In this document: positions 51,286 to 59,722 of the stretch, one piece after another
Position numbering within the stretch: the first letter of the stretch is position 1
Layout of the letters: each line of letters starts with the position of its first letter
Assembly: GCA_041389525.1 (NCBI GenBank)
Contig: JAWKRR010000028.1
Coordinates: forward strand, 1 to 64,000
Direction of reading: 5' to 3'
Origin: JACKFB01 sp041389525
Lineage (GTDB): Bacteria; Myxococcota_A; UBA9042; PHBI01; JACKFB01
DNA: 64,000 nucleotides
Program-made: the position numbers and the translations under genes
Notes under the pieces: generated by a model
Database searches by the model: none
Told to the model about the DNA's origin: nothing
What the model saw: the letters and a program-made list of their open reading frames with translations, nothing else

Positions 51286-52712
51286 CCCCCCCCGAACCCA
51301 CCGAGACCATCGCCCTCGAGCCGGCCTCCATCCTGGCCCTGCTCGATCTCCACGAGGGCCAACCCCTGAGCGCCGGCCTCCAGGTCGGCCACGCCTCGCC
51401 CCACCCCGAGGGCGGCCTGCTCCTCAGCTTCCCAGTCCCCCCCGGCCGCCACACCGTGGGCCTCCAGCTACGCCAGCGCGACGACGCCCTCCCCGTCTGG
51501 CGCCGCACCGCCCACATCGACCTCGTCACCCACATCCCCGACGACCTCGACGCCGCCGCCGTCCTCACCGCCCTCGGCCCCCTGGTCGACCGCCTCGACG
51601 CCCTCGACGGCCCCCACACCCGCGTCACCGCCCCCCCGCGCCCAGGCGTCCCGCCGCCCCCACCGCGCCGCCTCGACCTCCCCCCCGAGCGCCGCGACGA
51701 GGCCCCCAGCCTCTACGACTTCGGCCGCGTCCACGTCCTCGACCTCGCCAGCGATTGCCACCAGGGCTGCTCGTTCTGCTCGGCCCGCACTCGCTTCTCG
51801 CCCGTCGCCCGCTTCGATGACGCCGCCTTCGCCCGCATCACCGCGTCCCTGCACGCCGCCCGCGCCGACGGCTTCGAGGTCCTGCGCCTGTCGGGCCTGG
51901 ACCCCCTGACCCACCCCCGCGCCGTCGACGCCGTCCGCCACGCCGTCGCCCTCGGCTTTCGCCACGTCCACATCTACTCGCCGAGCACCCGCTACGCCGA
52001 CGCCGCCTTCCTCGACGCCCTGCTCGGCGCCCTGGCCCCCGCCGACTTCACCCTGCACGTCCCGATCTACGGCGGCGACCCCGAGCTGCACGACCGGGTC
52101 ACCGCCACCCCCGGCAGCTTCGCCCGCGTCGTCGCCGGCCTCGACGCCCTGGCCGCCCGCGAGCGCCTCGCCCACGTCCTCTTCGTGACCGTCGTGACCG
52201 CCGAGAACGCCGCCGGCCTGCCCGATCTCCGCCGCCTCACCCAGCGCTACGCCCGCCCGGTCCACGTCTTTCTGCCCTTCCCGGCCACCCCCGACCCCCG
52301 CGATCGCTTCTTCGAGGTCGCCCTCCCCCAACGGGATCTCGTCGCGCCCATGCTGGCCTGCGACCCACCGCTCGGCCTGTCCGCGCTGCTGCCCTGCGTG
52401 CGCTTTCACCACCAGCGCGAGACAAGCCAGCCCGCCTGGACCCTCGGCGGCCTGCGCCCGGTCGCGGCCCTCGACGGCAACCTCTTTGAGCTCGGCACCT
52501 ACCAGCGCATGGACGACGGCGCCGCCACCCGCGCCTTCACCATCCCGGTCGTCCGCTGCCCGCACATCGAAGCGTGCGCCCTCGCCGAGGTCTGCCCGCG
52601 CGCCGTCTACGTCGCCTACGCCGAGCGCTTCGGGCTCGCCGAGCTGTCCCCGGTCAGCGCGTCGGAGCTCGCGGCCTCCGGGCTGTGCGGCTCAGAGTCC
52701 TCAGCCGGGTAG
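51279..52712 (+). CDS. radical SAM enzyme with SPASM-like C-terminus
   Basis: This is a 477-residue protein whose ATG at 51279 overlaps the previous stop by 7 bases. Residues 1 to about 145 form an N-terminal region with no recognised motif, including a Pro-rich linker. The radical SAM cluster is CHQGCSFC (Cys160, Cys164, Cys167), followed by LRLSGLDPLTHPRAVD and DFTLHVPIYGGDPELHDRV, as in peptide and carbohydrate enzymes. Near the end CPHIEACALAEVC (Cys427, Cys433, Cys439) fits an auxiliary cluster. It is the last gene of the operon starting with the Cys-rich MYXO-CTERM protein. The 3' end overlaps the convergent VOC gene by 97 bases. Confidence 0.83.
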   Translation: MLTPPEPTETIALEPASILALLDLHEGQPLSAGLQVGHASPHPEGGLLLSFPVPPGRHTVGLQLRQRDDALPVWRRTAHIDLVTHIPDDLDAAAVLTALGPLVDRLDALDGPHTRVTAPPRPGVPPPPPRRLDLPPERRDEAPSLYDFGRVHVLDLASDCHQGCSFCSARTRFSPVARFDDAAFARITASLHAARADGFEVLRLSGLDPLTHPRAVDAVRHAVALGFRHVHIYSPSTRYADAAFLDALLGALAPADFTLHVPIYGGDPELHDRVTATPGSFARVVAGLDALAARERLAHVLFVTVVTAENAAGLPDLRRLTQRYARPVHVFLPFPATPDPRDRFFEVALPQRDLVAPMLACDPPLGLSALLPCVRFHHQRETSQPAWTLGGLRPVAALDGNLFELGTYQRMDDGAATRAFTIPVVRCPHIEACALAEVCPRAVYVAYAERFGLAELSPVSASELAASGLCGSESSAG

Positions 52713-53095
52713 CGGATGCACCAGACGCGGTTGCCGGCCGGGTCGCACAGCTCAAAAAAGCAGGCGCCGTCTTGTTCGTTGAGGGCTCCGACGCGCTGAA
52801 CCCCGCGCGCGATCAGGGCCGCCCGGCTGCCCGCGGGGTCCGCGACCTCGAGCAGCAGCACCGCCCCCACGGTCGCCGCCGCCGGCACGGCGCTCACCAC
52901 CTCAGGCGTCGCCAGGACCAAGCGCGTCGGTCCATCCGCGTAGCCGGCCAGCCACGCGCCCTCGCCGCCGCGCACGTACTCGGCCTCGAAGCCCAGATCC
53001 TCGCGGTAGAAGCGGCAGGTCGCCTCCCACCGCTCGGGCGGCACGACGATCATGACGCGCAGCCGATCTCGGGCTGGCGCGCTCTTCGCGGTCAC
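52616..53095 (-). CDS. VOC-family (glyoxalase/dioxygenase-like) protein
   Basis: This is a 159-residue protein starting at a GTG that overlaps the previous gene's stop (GTGA). Two beta-alpha-beta-beta-beta modules of the vicinal oxygen chelate fold are visible: MIVVPPERWEATCRFYREDL with RLVLATPEVVS, and VLLLEVADPAGSRAALIARG with CFFELCDPAGNRVWCIRYP. Catalytic roles in the family are diverse (glyoxalase, dioxygenase, antibiotic resistance); metal ligands cannot be fixed from sequence alone. The last 30 residues are low complexity and lie in the overlap with the radical SAM gene, so the true end may be read-through of a shorter ancestor. Confidence 0.75.
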   Translation of the reverse strand: MTAKSAPARDRLRVMIVVPPERWEATCRFYREDLGFEAEYVRGGEGAWLAGYADGPTRLVLATPEVVSAVPAAATVGAVLLLEVADPAGSRAALIARGVQRVGALNEQDGACFFELCDPAGNRVWCIRYPAEDSEPHSPEAASSDALTGDSSASPKRSA

Positions 53096-54216
53096 CACGG
53101 GGCGCTGGGCGCGCACAGCGCCGAGACCGTCGCGGTCGCCGAGAACGAGTCCACGCTGAGCGGCAAGGGCAGCCGCCAGACGGTGGGCGCCCAGCTTCCC
53201 TGGCGCACGATCGCGATGAAGGGGCGGACGGCGCCCGCGGAGCGCACGGTGACCTCCAGGTGGCAGATGGCTGGGGTCGGGCTGGCCACGACCACCACGG
53301 CCCAGGGACCGGTCAGGCTGCCGACGACCGCGACCTCGGCGGGCGCGGGCAGGGTGCGGCGGGCGTACAGACCGTCGGCTGGGCAGCGGTGGGCCTCGCC
53401 GCCGAGGACGGCCTGGCAGAGCTGGTGCGTGCGCTGGTGCTCGGCGGTGCCACGCGTGGGGCTGGGGGCGGCGGCGTCGCAGGCGGCGCGGTCTGCTCGG
53501 AGGCCGCGAGCCAAGAGCGCCCAGCCGCAGCGCGAGGCGTCCAGGGCGGCGCCGCAGTGGGCGTCCGCGGCCGCCAGCGCGGCGACGGCCTCGTCGCAGC
53601 CGGCTCTCGCCTCGCCGGTGAGGCCCCCGCAGTCCGCGACGTCGCCGGTCCACACCGCGCGGCAGAGCTTCGCCGCCGTGCCGCCGAGGGCCGCGCACCC
53701 CTCGACGCCGCCGCGGGTCGCGCGCCAGATGGCCAGCCAGTCGAGGCAGGGCTGCTGCTCGACGGGGTCGAGGGCGGCGCAGGCGGCGTCCTCGCGGCCA
53801 GCCATGGCGCGGCAGGCGGCGCCGCTGAGCCGGCCGCGTTTGGGGGCCAGATCCTCAGGCGGGGGCTGGCTGATTCGGGCGGCGACCGCCAGCGGCACCA
53901 GCGCCTCGCGGACGCGGACCAGGGCCGGCGCGACGAAGGCGTACTCGGCTTGGTCGAACCAGGCCGAGGCTTGGAGCTGGGCGAGGTTCACCGTCTCGCC
54001 GGTCACCGTGACGAAGAGGCGGCGGGCGCCGGCCAGCGCGGCCTCGTGGGCCTTCCGCGCTTGAATCCGGTCGGCGGGGCACTCGAGCAGGCCGCGATCG
54101 GCGTCGTCTTCGTAGCCGTCGGCGGGCGGCCCGGCGTCGGGGGCCTCGGCGTGGGCGGGCGCGACCAGCGCGAACAAGGCCGCGGCGGCGACCACTGAGA
54201 GACGGCTAAAGCGCAT
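53092..54216 (-). CDS. exported Cys-containing protein of unknown function
   Basis: This is a 374-residue protein. The start at 54216 is chosen because GAGG lies 9 bases upstream within the previous gene; an ATG 9 bases earlier (54225) lacks spacing. The signal peptide ends near residue 23 (AHA). The mature part has about 15 Cys, mostly between residues 130 and 280, arranged as CRAMAGREDAACAALDP-type helical pairs, which suggests several disulfides. A final beta-rich segment has no Cys except two. No family is recognised. It overlaps the E2-like gene by 11 bases and the VOC gene by 4 bases, so all three are likely co-translated. Confidence 0.72.
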   Translation of the reverse strand: MRFSRLSVVAAAALFALVAPAHAEAPDAGPPADGYEDDADRGLLECPADRIQARKAHEAALAGARRLFVTVTGETVNLAQLQASAWFDQAEYAFVAPALVRVREALVPLAVAARISQPPPEDLAPKRGRLSGAACRAMAGREDAACAALDPVEQQPCLDWLAIWRATRGGVEGCAALGGTAAKLCRAVWTGDVADCGGLTGEARAGCDEAVAALAAADAHCGAALDASRCGWALLARGLRADRAACDAAAPSPTRGTAEHQRTHQLCQAVLGGEAHRCPADGLYARRTLPAPAEVAVVGSLTGPWAVVVVASPTPAICHLEVTVRSAGAVRPFIAIVRQGSWAPTVWRLPLPLSVDSFSATATVSALCAPSAPW

Positions 54217-55036
54217 CGACCTCATCCTCGAGCAGGCGCTTCAGCTCCATGGTGAAGTGAGCGATCTGAAAGCCATCGAAGCAACGGTGGTCGAAGGTGC
54301 CGCCCAGACGCAAGATCGGACGCGCGACGACGTCTCCGGCCGAGTCCACGACCGCCCGCGGCGTCACGGCCCCCACCAGCAGCACGATCGGGGGCCCGCC
54401 GATGGGGAAGAGCGGGGCGAGGCCGGTGTCGATGCCCATCATGCCGATGCTGGTCACGGCGATGGAGCCGAAGGCGTCGCGGGGCAGCCCGGCGAAGCGG
54501 AGATCCAGGTTGAACTGCATCTGGAGCATCGTGAGGAAGCGCAGCACCGGGCGCATCAGCAGGCGCGGCACCCGGGACAGGCCGCGCTTGCTGCGCTCGA
54601 GCTCGGGGTCCTCGTCGCGGCGCACGCGCTCGGCGCGCTGGCGTAGCTCGGCGGCCAGGAGGGCCAGCGGCTTGGTGTCGGCCTCGGCGATCTTCACACC
54701 GGAGAGATCGGCGGTGCCGACGTCGCCGTCGCCGCGCGGGATGGCGACCTGCAGGAAGACGTCGACGAACTTGCGGCGGTAGATGCGCCCCATGCGCGGC
54801 ACCACGTTGGCGTCGGGGTGTTTGCGCAGGGTCAGGGCGGCCGCGCGGGCGACCATGTGGGTCCAGGTGACCGCCTCACCGGCCGCGCGCAGCTCGTCGA
54901 CACGCCGCTGCCCAGCGCTCGTGTCGATGTCGAGGAAGCCGTAGATCGTCGGATCCCCGGGCCGATCCCACGCCCCCATGGCCATGCGGCGGAACGAGGA
55001 CTCGGACGCGGGCCCCGCGAGTTGAATGTTGCCCAC
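54206..55036 (-). CDS. 2-oxo-acid dehydrogenase E2-like acyltransferase domain, stand-alone
   Basis: This is a 276-residue protein from a GTG with GGAG 6 bases upstream. It corresponds to the catalytic (chloramphenicol-acetyltransferase-fold) domain of E2 components. There is no lipoyl or E3-binding domain. The active-site motif is HRCFDG (His250, Asp254), matching the HxxxDG signature. The N-terminal segment YGFLDIDTSAGQRRVDELRA and the TSIGMMGIDTGLAPLFP region match the family. Without a lipoyl domain it cannot work as a standard E2, so its acyl donor is uncertain. It lies upstream of the exported Cys-containing gene and the VOC gene and may share their transcript. The 250-base divergent region holds a repeat at 55147-55222. 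Confidence 0.82.
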   Translation of the reverse strand: MGNIQLAGPASESSFRRMAMGAWDRPGDPTIYGFLDIDTSAGQRRVDELRAAGEAVTWTHMVARAAALTLRKHPDANVVPRMGRIYRRKFVDVFLQVAIPRGDGDVGTADLSGVKIAEADTKPLALLAAELRQRAERVRRDEDPELERSKRGLSRVPRLLMRPVLRFLTMLQMQFNLDLRFAGLPRDAFGSIAVTSIGMMGIDTGLAPLFPIGGPPIVLLVGAVTPRAVVDSAGDVVARPILRLGGTFDHRCFDGFQIAHFTMELKRLLEDEVDAL

Positions 55037-55146
55037 GCGTTGCTCCGGTCAGGCCGTCACGCCGCAGTATCGCAGAGCCGCAGGCGCGTAGGCAATCGCG
55101 TGGCAGGCTGGGGCGACGCGCTGCGCTGGTGCCGCGATTGCCGCTG

Positions 55147-55222
55147 TCAGCGGCCAGCTTTCAGCGCTCAGCCCGCAGCGGACGCCCCGACTAGCGGATG
55201 CGGCTGGTGGCTGAGGGCTGTT
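55147..55222. repeat. inverted set of heptamer repeats (CAGC then GCTG)
   Basis: Five tandem 7-base units with core CAGC occupy 55147-55181 (TCAGCGG, CCAGCTT, TCAGCGC, TCAGCCC, GCAGCGG). After a short spacer, three units of core GGCTG occupy 55202-55222 (GGCTGGT, GGCTGAG, GGCTGTT). GCTG is the complement of CAGC, so the two arms are inverted and can pair into a long imperfect hairpin. It lies in the divergent region between the E2-like gene and the M3 peptidase gene. Short heptameric repeats of this general kind are known in several bacterial lineages, but their function is unclear. Confidence 0.6.
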
Positions 55223-55286
55223 TGCACCTTGTCGCGCGACCGAACGGTGGGTAGAACCGGGGGCCCGCCGCACACGGAGGTTCGCG

Positions 55287-57365
55287 ATGCGCTGCTCGCT
55301 CATCACCGTCGCCCTCGCCGCGGGCGTGCTCGTTACCGCCTGCGCGCACACGCGATCGACCCGCGACGACGCCACATCCGCCGAGGAGAGCTCCTTGAAC
55401 ACGACGACCGACGCGAGCGCTGGCGAGGCGGCGGGGCCCGTCTGGCAAAGCGCTGAGCGACTGACGGGCGAGTGCACGGCGGCCCTGGACAAGGCCAAGC
55501 GCCTGCGGGCGGAGATCAGCGCCGCCGACGCCAGCGCGCGCACCGAGGCGGGCACCCTGGTCCCCTTCAACACGATGCTGCGCTCGCTCGACATGGCCTC
55601 GGGTTGGGCCGGGCTGATGTTCAGCGTGCATCCGGACGAGGCGGTGCGGCAGGCCGCCCAGACCTGCCAGGAAGATCTGTCGCGCTTTCAGAATGACGTG
55701 AACCTGGATCGCGGCCTCTTCGACGCGGTGGCGGCGGTGGATTTGGCCCCGCTGTCGCCGCAGAGCAAGCGCTTCGCCGAGCACCTGCTGCGGGACTTTC
55801 GGCGCTCCGGGGTGGACCGCGACGAGGCGACCCGTAAGCGGCTGGCCGAGATCCATGAGGAGATGGTCCGGCTGGGCCAGGACTACCAGAAGAACGTCCG
55901 CGACGATGTCCGCGAGATCACCGTCGCCGACGCGTCGGCCCTGGCCGGGCTGCCCGCCGACTACATCGCGGCCCACCCGGCCGGCGCGGACGGCCGCATC
56001 CACATCTCGACGGACTACCCGGACTTCTTCCCCGTCCAGACCTACGCCGAGTCGGGCGACCTGCGGCGCGAGCTGTACATCACGTACATGCAGCGCGGCT
56101 GGCCGGCGAACACCGAGCTGCTGGTTCAGCTCTTGAAGCTGCGGGGCGAGTACGCGGGGCTCTTGGGCTACCCCAACTGGGCCACCTACAACGTCGAAGA
56201 CAAGATGGCGCGGGACACCAAGACGATCGAGCGCTTCCTAAAGCAGGTCGCCGAGCTGGCGCGGCCGCGGGCGAAGAAGGACCTCGCCCAGCTGCTGACC
56301 CGCAAGCGCAAGGACGACAAGAAGGCCAAGGCCATCGAGGTCTGGGACCGCTTCTACTATGTGGGGAAGGTGCGCGAGCAGAAGTACGACTTCGACGCCC
56401 GCGACGTGCGGCCCTACTTCTCTTATCCGCGGGTACGCCAAGGCATCCTCGACCTCTACGGCGAGCTCTTCGGCCTGCGCTTCGTCTTGGACCCCAATGC
56501 GCCGGTGTGGCACCCGTCGGTCGAGGCCTACCGAGTGTGGTCGGGCGATGAGGATCTGGGCGGCTTCTACCTCGACATGCACCCGCGCGAGGGCAAGTAC
56601 AAGCACGCGGCGATGTTCCCGATCCAGACGGGGCTACAGGGCGGCCCGACGCCGCTGGCCACGCTGGTGTGCAACTTCCCCGACCCGTCGACCGGCGACG
56701 GCCGCGCGCTGATGGAGCACGGGGACGTGGTGACCTACTTCCACGAGTTCGGCCACCTCATCCACCACCTGCTGGCCCAGAAGAGCCCGTGGGTGACCCT
56801 GGCCGGCATCAACGTCGAGTGGGACTTCGTCGAGGCGCCCAGCCAGATCCTCGAGGAGTGGGCCTGGGACCCGACGGTCCTGCAGCGCTTCGCCCGCCAC
56901 ATCGACACCGACGAGCCCATCAGCGCCGAGCTCGTCGCGCGGATGCGTGGCGCGGAGGAGTTCGGCAAGGGCGTCGCCGTGATGCGGCAGGTCTTCTACG
57001 CCGCCTACTCGTACTTCCTGCACATCCAGGACCCGAAGACCCTCGACATCGAGGCCTTCACCGACGGGATCTACCGCGAGTACAACCCCTACCCGCGCCT
57101 GCCCGAGGCGAAGGTCTACGCGAACTTCGGCCACCTCATCGGCTACAGCTCGATGTACTACACGTACCAGTGGTCGCTGGTGATCGCGAAGGACCTGTTC
57201 ACGCGCTTCGCGAAGGCCGGGATCCTCGACCGCGAGGTGGCGCGCGCGTATCGCGAGGCCATCCTGGAGCCGGGCGGCTCGGTGGACGCCAGCGACCTGG
57301 TCACGCCCTTCCTCGGCCGGCCCTTCGGCCTCGACGCGTACAAGGAATGGCTGCAGCGCGAGTGA
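55287..57365 (+). CDS. M3-family metallopeptidase lipoprotein
   Basis: This is a 692-residue protein with GGAGG 6 bases before the ATG. The signal ends at VTAC (Cys19), so the peptidase is probably lipid-anchored, unlike the usual cytoplasmic oligopeptidases of this family. The body is helical. The zinc site is HEFGH (His486, Glu487, His490), with the third ligand Glu516 in WDFVEAPSQ. The late motif NPYPRLPEAKVYANFGHLIG is also typical. It is expected to cleave short peptides in the periplasm or outside the cell. It sits 250 bases after the divergent E2-like gene and ends 40 bases before a convergent LON-domain gene. Confidence 0.92.
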   Translation: MRCSLITVALAAGVLVTACAHTRSTRDDATSAEESSLNTTTDASAGEAAGPVWQSAERLTGECTAALDKAKRLRAEISAADASARTEAGTLVPFNTMLRSLDMASGWAGLMFSVHPDEAVRQAAQTCQEDLSRFQNDVNLDRGLFDAVAAVDLAPLSPQSKRFAEHLLRDFRRSGVDRDEATRKRLAEIHEEMVRLGQDYQKNVRDDVREITVADASALAGLPADYIAAHPAGADGRIHISTDYPDFFPVQTYAESGDLRRELYITYMQRGWPANTELLVQLLKLRGEYAGLLGYPNWATYNVEDKMARDTKTIERFLKQVAELARPRAKKDLAQLLTRKRKDDKKAKAIEVWDRFYYVGKVREQKYDFDARDVRPYFSYPRVRQGILDLYGELFGLRFVLDPNAPVWHPSVEAYRVWSGDEDLGGFYLDMHPREGKYKHAAMFPIQTGLQGGPTPLATLVCNFPDPSTGDGRALMEHGDVVTYFHEFGHLIHHLLAQKSPWVTLAGINVEWDFVEAPSQILEEWAWDPTVLQRFARHIDTDEPISAELVARMRGAEEFGKGVAVMRQVFYAAYSYFLHIQDPKTLDIEAFTDGIYREYNPYPRLPEAKVYANFGHLIGYSSMYYTYQWSLVIAKDLFTRFAKAGILDREVARAYREAILEPGGSVDASDLVTPFLGRPFGLDAYKEWLQRE

Positions 57366-57405
57366 CCCGGCGCCGTCGCGCGCGGCGGCGGCGGCCGAGG
57401 CGGGC

Positions 57406-58098
57406 TTAGCCGTTCGCTCGGGCGCCGACGTGGCGGCTGGCCAGCGCGACCAAACCCGCGAGCGCCTCGAGCACGCGCTCCAGGCGCTGCTCGATGTAGC
57501 GCTCTTCCAGGATCTCCTGGCGGTCGTCCGCCGCGTCCACCGACGCGCCGGCGAGCCGAAAGCTCATCAGGCTGTCGCGATCGGCGACGGCCGCCGCGGA
57601 GGCGAGGTCGGACACCGCGCTGCCCAGCAGCTGCGTGAGGGTATAGACGGCCTCGACGATCGCGTCCCACCGGCGGTTCAGCTCGCTCGCGCTCAGCCGG
57701 CTCGCGAGGTCGGGCATCGGCTCGACGCGCGCCACGCGGTAAGGGCGGTCGGAGGGCCGCTCGAGCAGGCGGCAGCGCACCGCACCCTCGACCGAGATCA
57801 GGTAGTGCCCACCTGCCAATTCCTCGCAGGAGGTGACTCGGCCCACGGTCGCGGTCTCACACAGCGCCGGCGTGCCGTGGTAGTCGCGCTTCCAGCCGGC
57901 GGCGAGGCGCGGCACCGACAGCCAGCGCTCGTCCTCGGGCGCGGCCATCAGCTCCTCGACCATGGTGCGATAGCGCGGCTCGAAGACGCGGTAGGGCGTC
58001 ACCACGCCGGGGAGCAGCACGTGGTCTGGCAGCGGGAAGAGCGCGACTTCCGTGGGGGCCGCCACGCGACGGTCGCCCTCGGTAGGTAGGTCATGCAT
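57406..58098 (-). CDS. LON-protease substrate-binding-domain protein
   Basis: This is a 230-residue protein. The ATG at 58098 has GGAG 9 bases upstream. It matches the N-terminal domain of Lon alone: ALFPLPDHVLLPGVVTPYRVFEPRYRTMVEE, the charged FLSVPRLAAG-like strand, EELAGGHYLISVEGAVRCRLLE, and a helical C-terminus. No ATPase or protease domain follows. Such stand-alone LON-domain proteins are common in bacteria and have no established function; some are thought to bind unfolded proteins. It lies divergent to the HPt gene at 58241 by 142 bases. Confidence 0.85.
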   Translation of the reverse strand: MHDLPTEGDRRVAAPTEVALFPLPDHVLLPGVVTPYRVFEPRYRTMVEELMAAPEDERWLSVPRLAAGWKRDYHGTPALCETATVGRVTSCEELAGGHYLISVEGAVRCRLLERPSDRPYRVARVEPMPDLASRLSASELNRRWDAIVEAVYTLTQLLGSAVSDLASAAAVADRDSLMSFRLAGASVDAADDRQEILEERYIEQRLERVLEALAGLVALASRHVGARANG

Positions 58099-58240
58099 CG
58101 GTCGAATCTCCTCGGTCGCCCCGAACGGCCCGAGCCTAAGTGCCGCGGGGGGAGGCCGCCAGGAAATGGCCGTCTCGGCCTCCGCGCGGCGCTGGCGGTT
58201 GTCCGCATTGCGAGGCAACATGGGGGGTGGAGGTGCCGCC

Positions 58241-58630
58241 ATGAGCCCATCCGACGCGAACGAAATCGGCGGGGAGGACGAGTCGCCCATTGATCCGGTG
58301 GCCATCGGGAGGCTGATGCGCATCGGCGGCCCGAGCTTGCTGCGACGCATCATCGACCTCTACACCGGCGAGGCGGTGACGCGGCTGGACGCGACCTTGG
58401 ACGCCGTCGCGACCCGAGACGCCGCGGGAGCCGAGGCCGCGGCGCACTCCCTGAAGTCCATGGCGGGCAACGTCGGCGCGCACCGGGTCCGCTCGCTCTG
58501 CCAGACGATCGAGGAGGGGGCGCGCCTCGCGATCGGCGCCGAGGTGCGTGCGGCCGCAGACGCGCTCAGCGACGCCCATCGGCTCGCCTGCGAGGAGCTG
58601 GCGGATCTGCGGCCGGACGGCGACGGCTGA
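58241..58630 (+). CDS. stand-alone histidine phosphotransfer (HPt) protein
   Basis: This is a 129-residue protein; the ATG at 58241 has GGAGG 7 bases upstream (an ATG at 58220 has none). It is a helical bundle with the phosphotransfer site AAHSLKSMAGNVGA (His69, in the usual H-S-L-K-S context). A helical segment with SLLRRIIDLYTGEA precedes it. It has no kinase domain and is encoded near a response regulator (59723-60190) but on the other strand. It is expected to relay phosphate from a hybrid kinase to a response regulator. The adjacent coiled-coil gene on the minus strand may link the two. Confidence 0.85.
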   Translation: MSPSDANEIGGEDESPIDPVAIGRLMRIGGPSLLRRIIDLYTGEAVTRLDATLDAVATRDAAGAEAAAHSLKSMAGNVGAHRVRSLCQTIEEGARLAIGAEVRAAADALSDAHRLACEELADLRPDGDG

Positions 58631-58647
58631 GCTCGCCGACGCTCCGC

Positions 58648-59589
58648 TCAGCCGGCTTGCGGACCCAGCCCCAGCTCGGTCACCAGCTCGGTCAGCTCGG
58701 CGACGCGCTGCGAGGTGGCGGTGTGCTGGTCTCGCACCGCGTGTAGCGCTTCCTGCGCCTCGTGGCCGTTGGCGAAGGTCACGACGTGGGGGAGCAGGTG
58801 CGCGCCGAGCTCGCCCAGGAACTTGTCCAGGGCTTGGTGTTGCTCGCCGCGGACGTCGCCCAGCGCACGCACGCCGCCGAGGATCTCCGCGTCCACCCCC
58901 ACGCCGCTTGTGATGTTCCTCAGGCGCCGGGTCTGGACCTTGTGGTCGGCCAGCAGCGCCTCCTCTCGCTCCAGCACCAGGCGCTTCCGCAGCGTGTTCA
59001 GCCAGCGGCCCAGCGCCGGCGCGTCATCGCGGGCCGCGCCCGCCCGCATCGCCAGCGGCAGCGCCTCGATCATCGCCCACGCGCGGGCGACGCCGGACTC
59101 CTCCAGCAGGAACTGCGAGCTCTCCACCAGGTCCAGGATGAGGTCCAGCCTCGCGATCGAGCCGCGGGCCCTCGCCTCCAGCTCGCGCAGCTCCGCGTCA
59201 CGGCGCTCAGCGGCCTGCAGCGAGGCCTCCCGGGTGTGGAGCAGGCCCTGATAGCGCTCGCGCCACGCGCTGCGGGCCGCCTCCAGACGCTGGTCCACCG
59301 CGGCCTTCAGACGCGGGCTCCCGGGCGCCCCGGCCTCCAGCCACGCCCGACCGACCGCCTGGCAGGCCAGCTCGCCGTATCGCTCCAGGCTCGCCAGCCG
59401 CTCCTGCGCCGCCGCCAGCGCCACGCGCGCCGCCTTGCTGGCCGGATGCGCTCCGGCGGCGCTCATCATCCCCTGCCGAACCACCGGGCTCCGGCGCAGG
59501 CCCGCCAGGACAAAGTACAACTCTTCCTCTTCGGCGGTGGGTCCGTCAGGCGGCGCGGGCAGCACCACCGTGACCTTGGCGAAACTCAT
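58648..59589 (-). CDS. helical protein of unknown function between HPt and response regulator genes
   Basis: This is a 313-residue soluble protein from the ATG at 59589. It is mainly helical, with heptad-like Leu/Ala spacing (residues about 55-160 and 240-310), and no signal peptide, membrane span or Cys cluster. Segments such as RDAELRELEARARGSIARLD and VRDQHTATSQRVAELTELVT suggest coiled coils. No family is recognised. It is 17 bases from the stop of the HPt gene on the other strand and is followed upstream by a response regulator gene on the same strand (133-base gap). A role with the phosphorelay is suggested by position only. Confidence 0.7.
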   Translation of the reverse strand: MSFAKVTVVLPAPPDGPTAEEEELYFVLAGLRRSPVVRQGMMSAAGAHPASKAARVALAAAQERLASLERYGELACQAVGRAWLEAGAPGSPRLKAAVDQRLEAARSAWRERYQGLLHTREASLQAAERRDAELRELEARARGSIARLDLILDLVESSQFLLEESGVARAWAMIEALPLAMRAGAARDDAPALGRWLNTLRKRLVLEREEALLADHKVQTRRLRNITSGVGVDAEILGGVRALGDVRGEQHQALDKFLGELGAHLLPHVVTFANGHEAQEALHAVRDQHTATSQRVAELTELVTELGLGPQAG

Positions 59590-59722
59590 GGGACGGGTCC
59601 TCTACAGCGTTTGCGGCGTGGATGGGGCCGCGGCGTCCGCGCTCCCAGAGCATCCGGATGGTGCGCACGGCTGCCCGACCGAGAAGAGGCCGCGGCGGCG
59701 AATTCGCAACACCCGTGCCGCC

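Noticed and set aside
57366..57405. Terminator hairpin between the M3 and LON-domain genes
   Set aside because: Only a 5-base stem (CGCCG/CGGCG) is visible, too weak to call.
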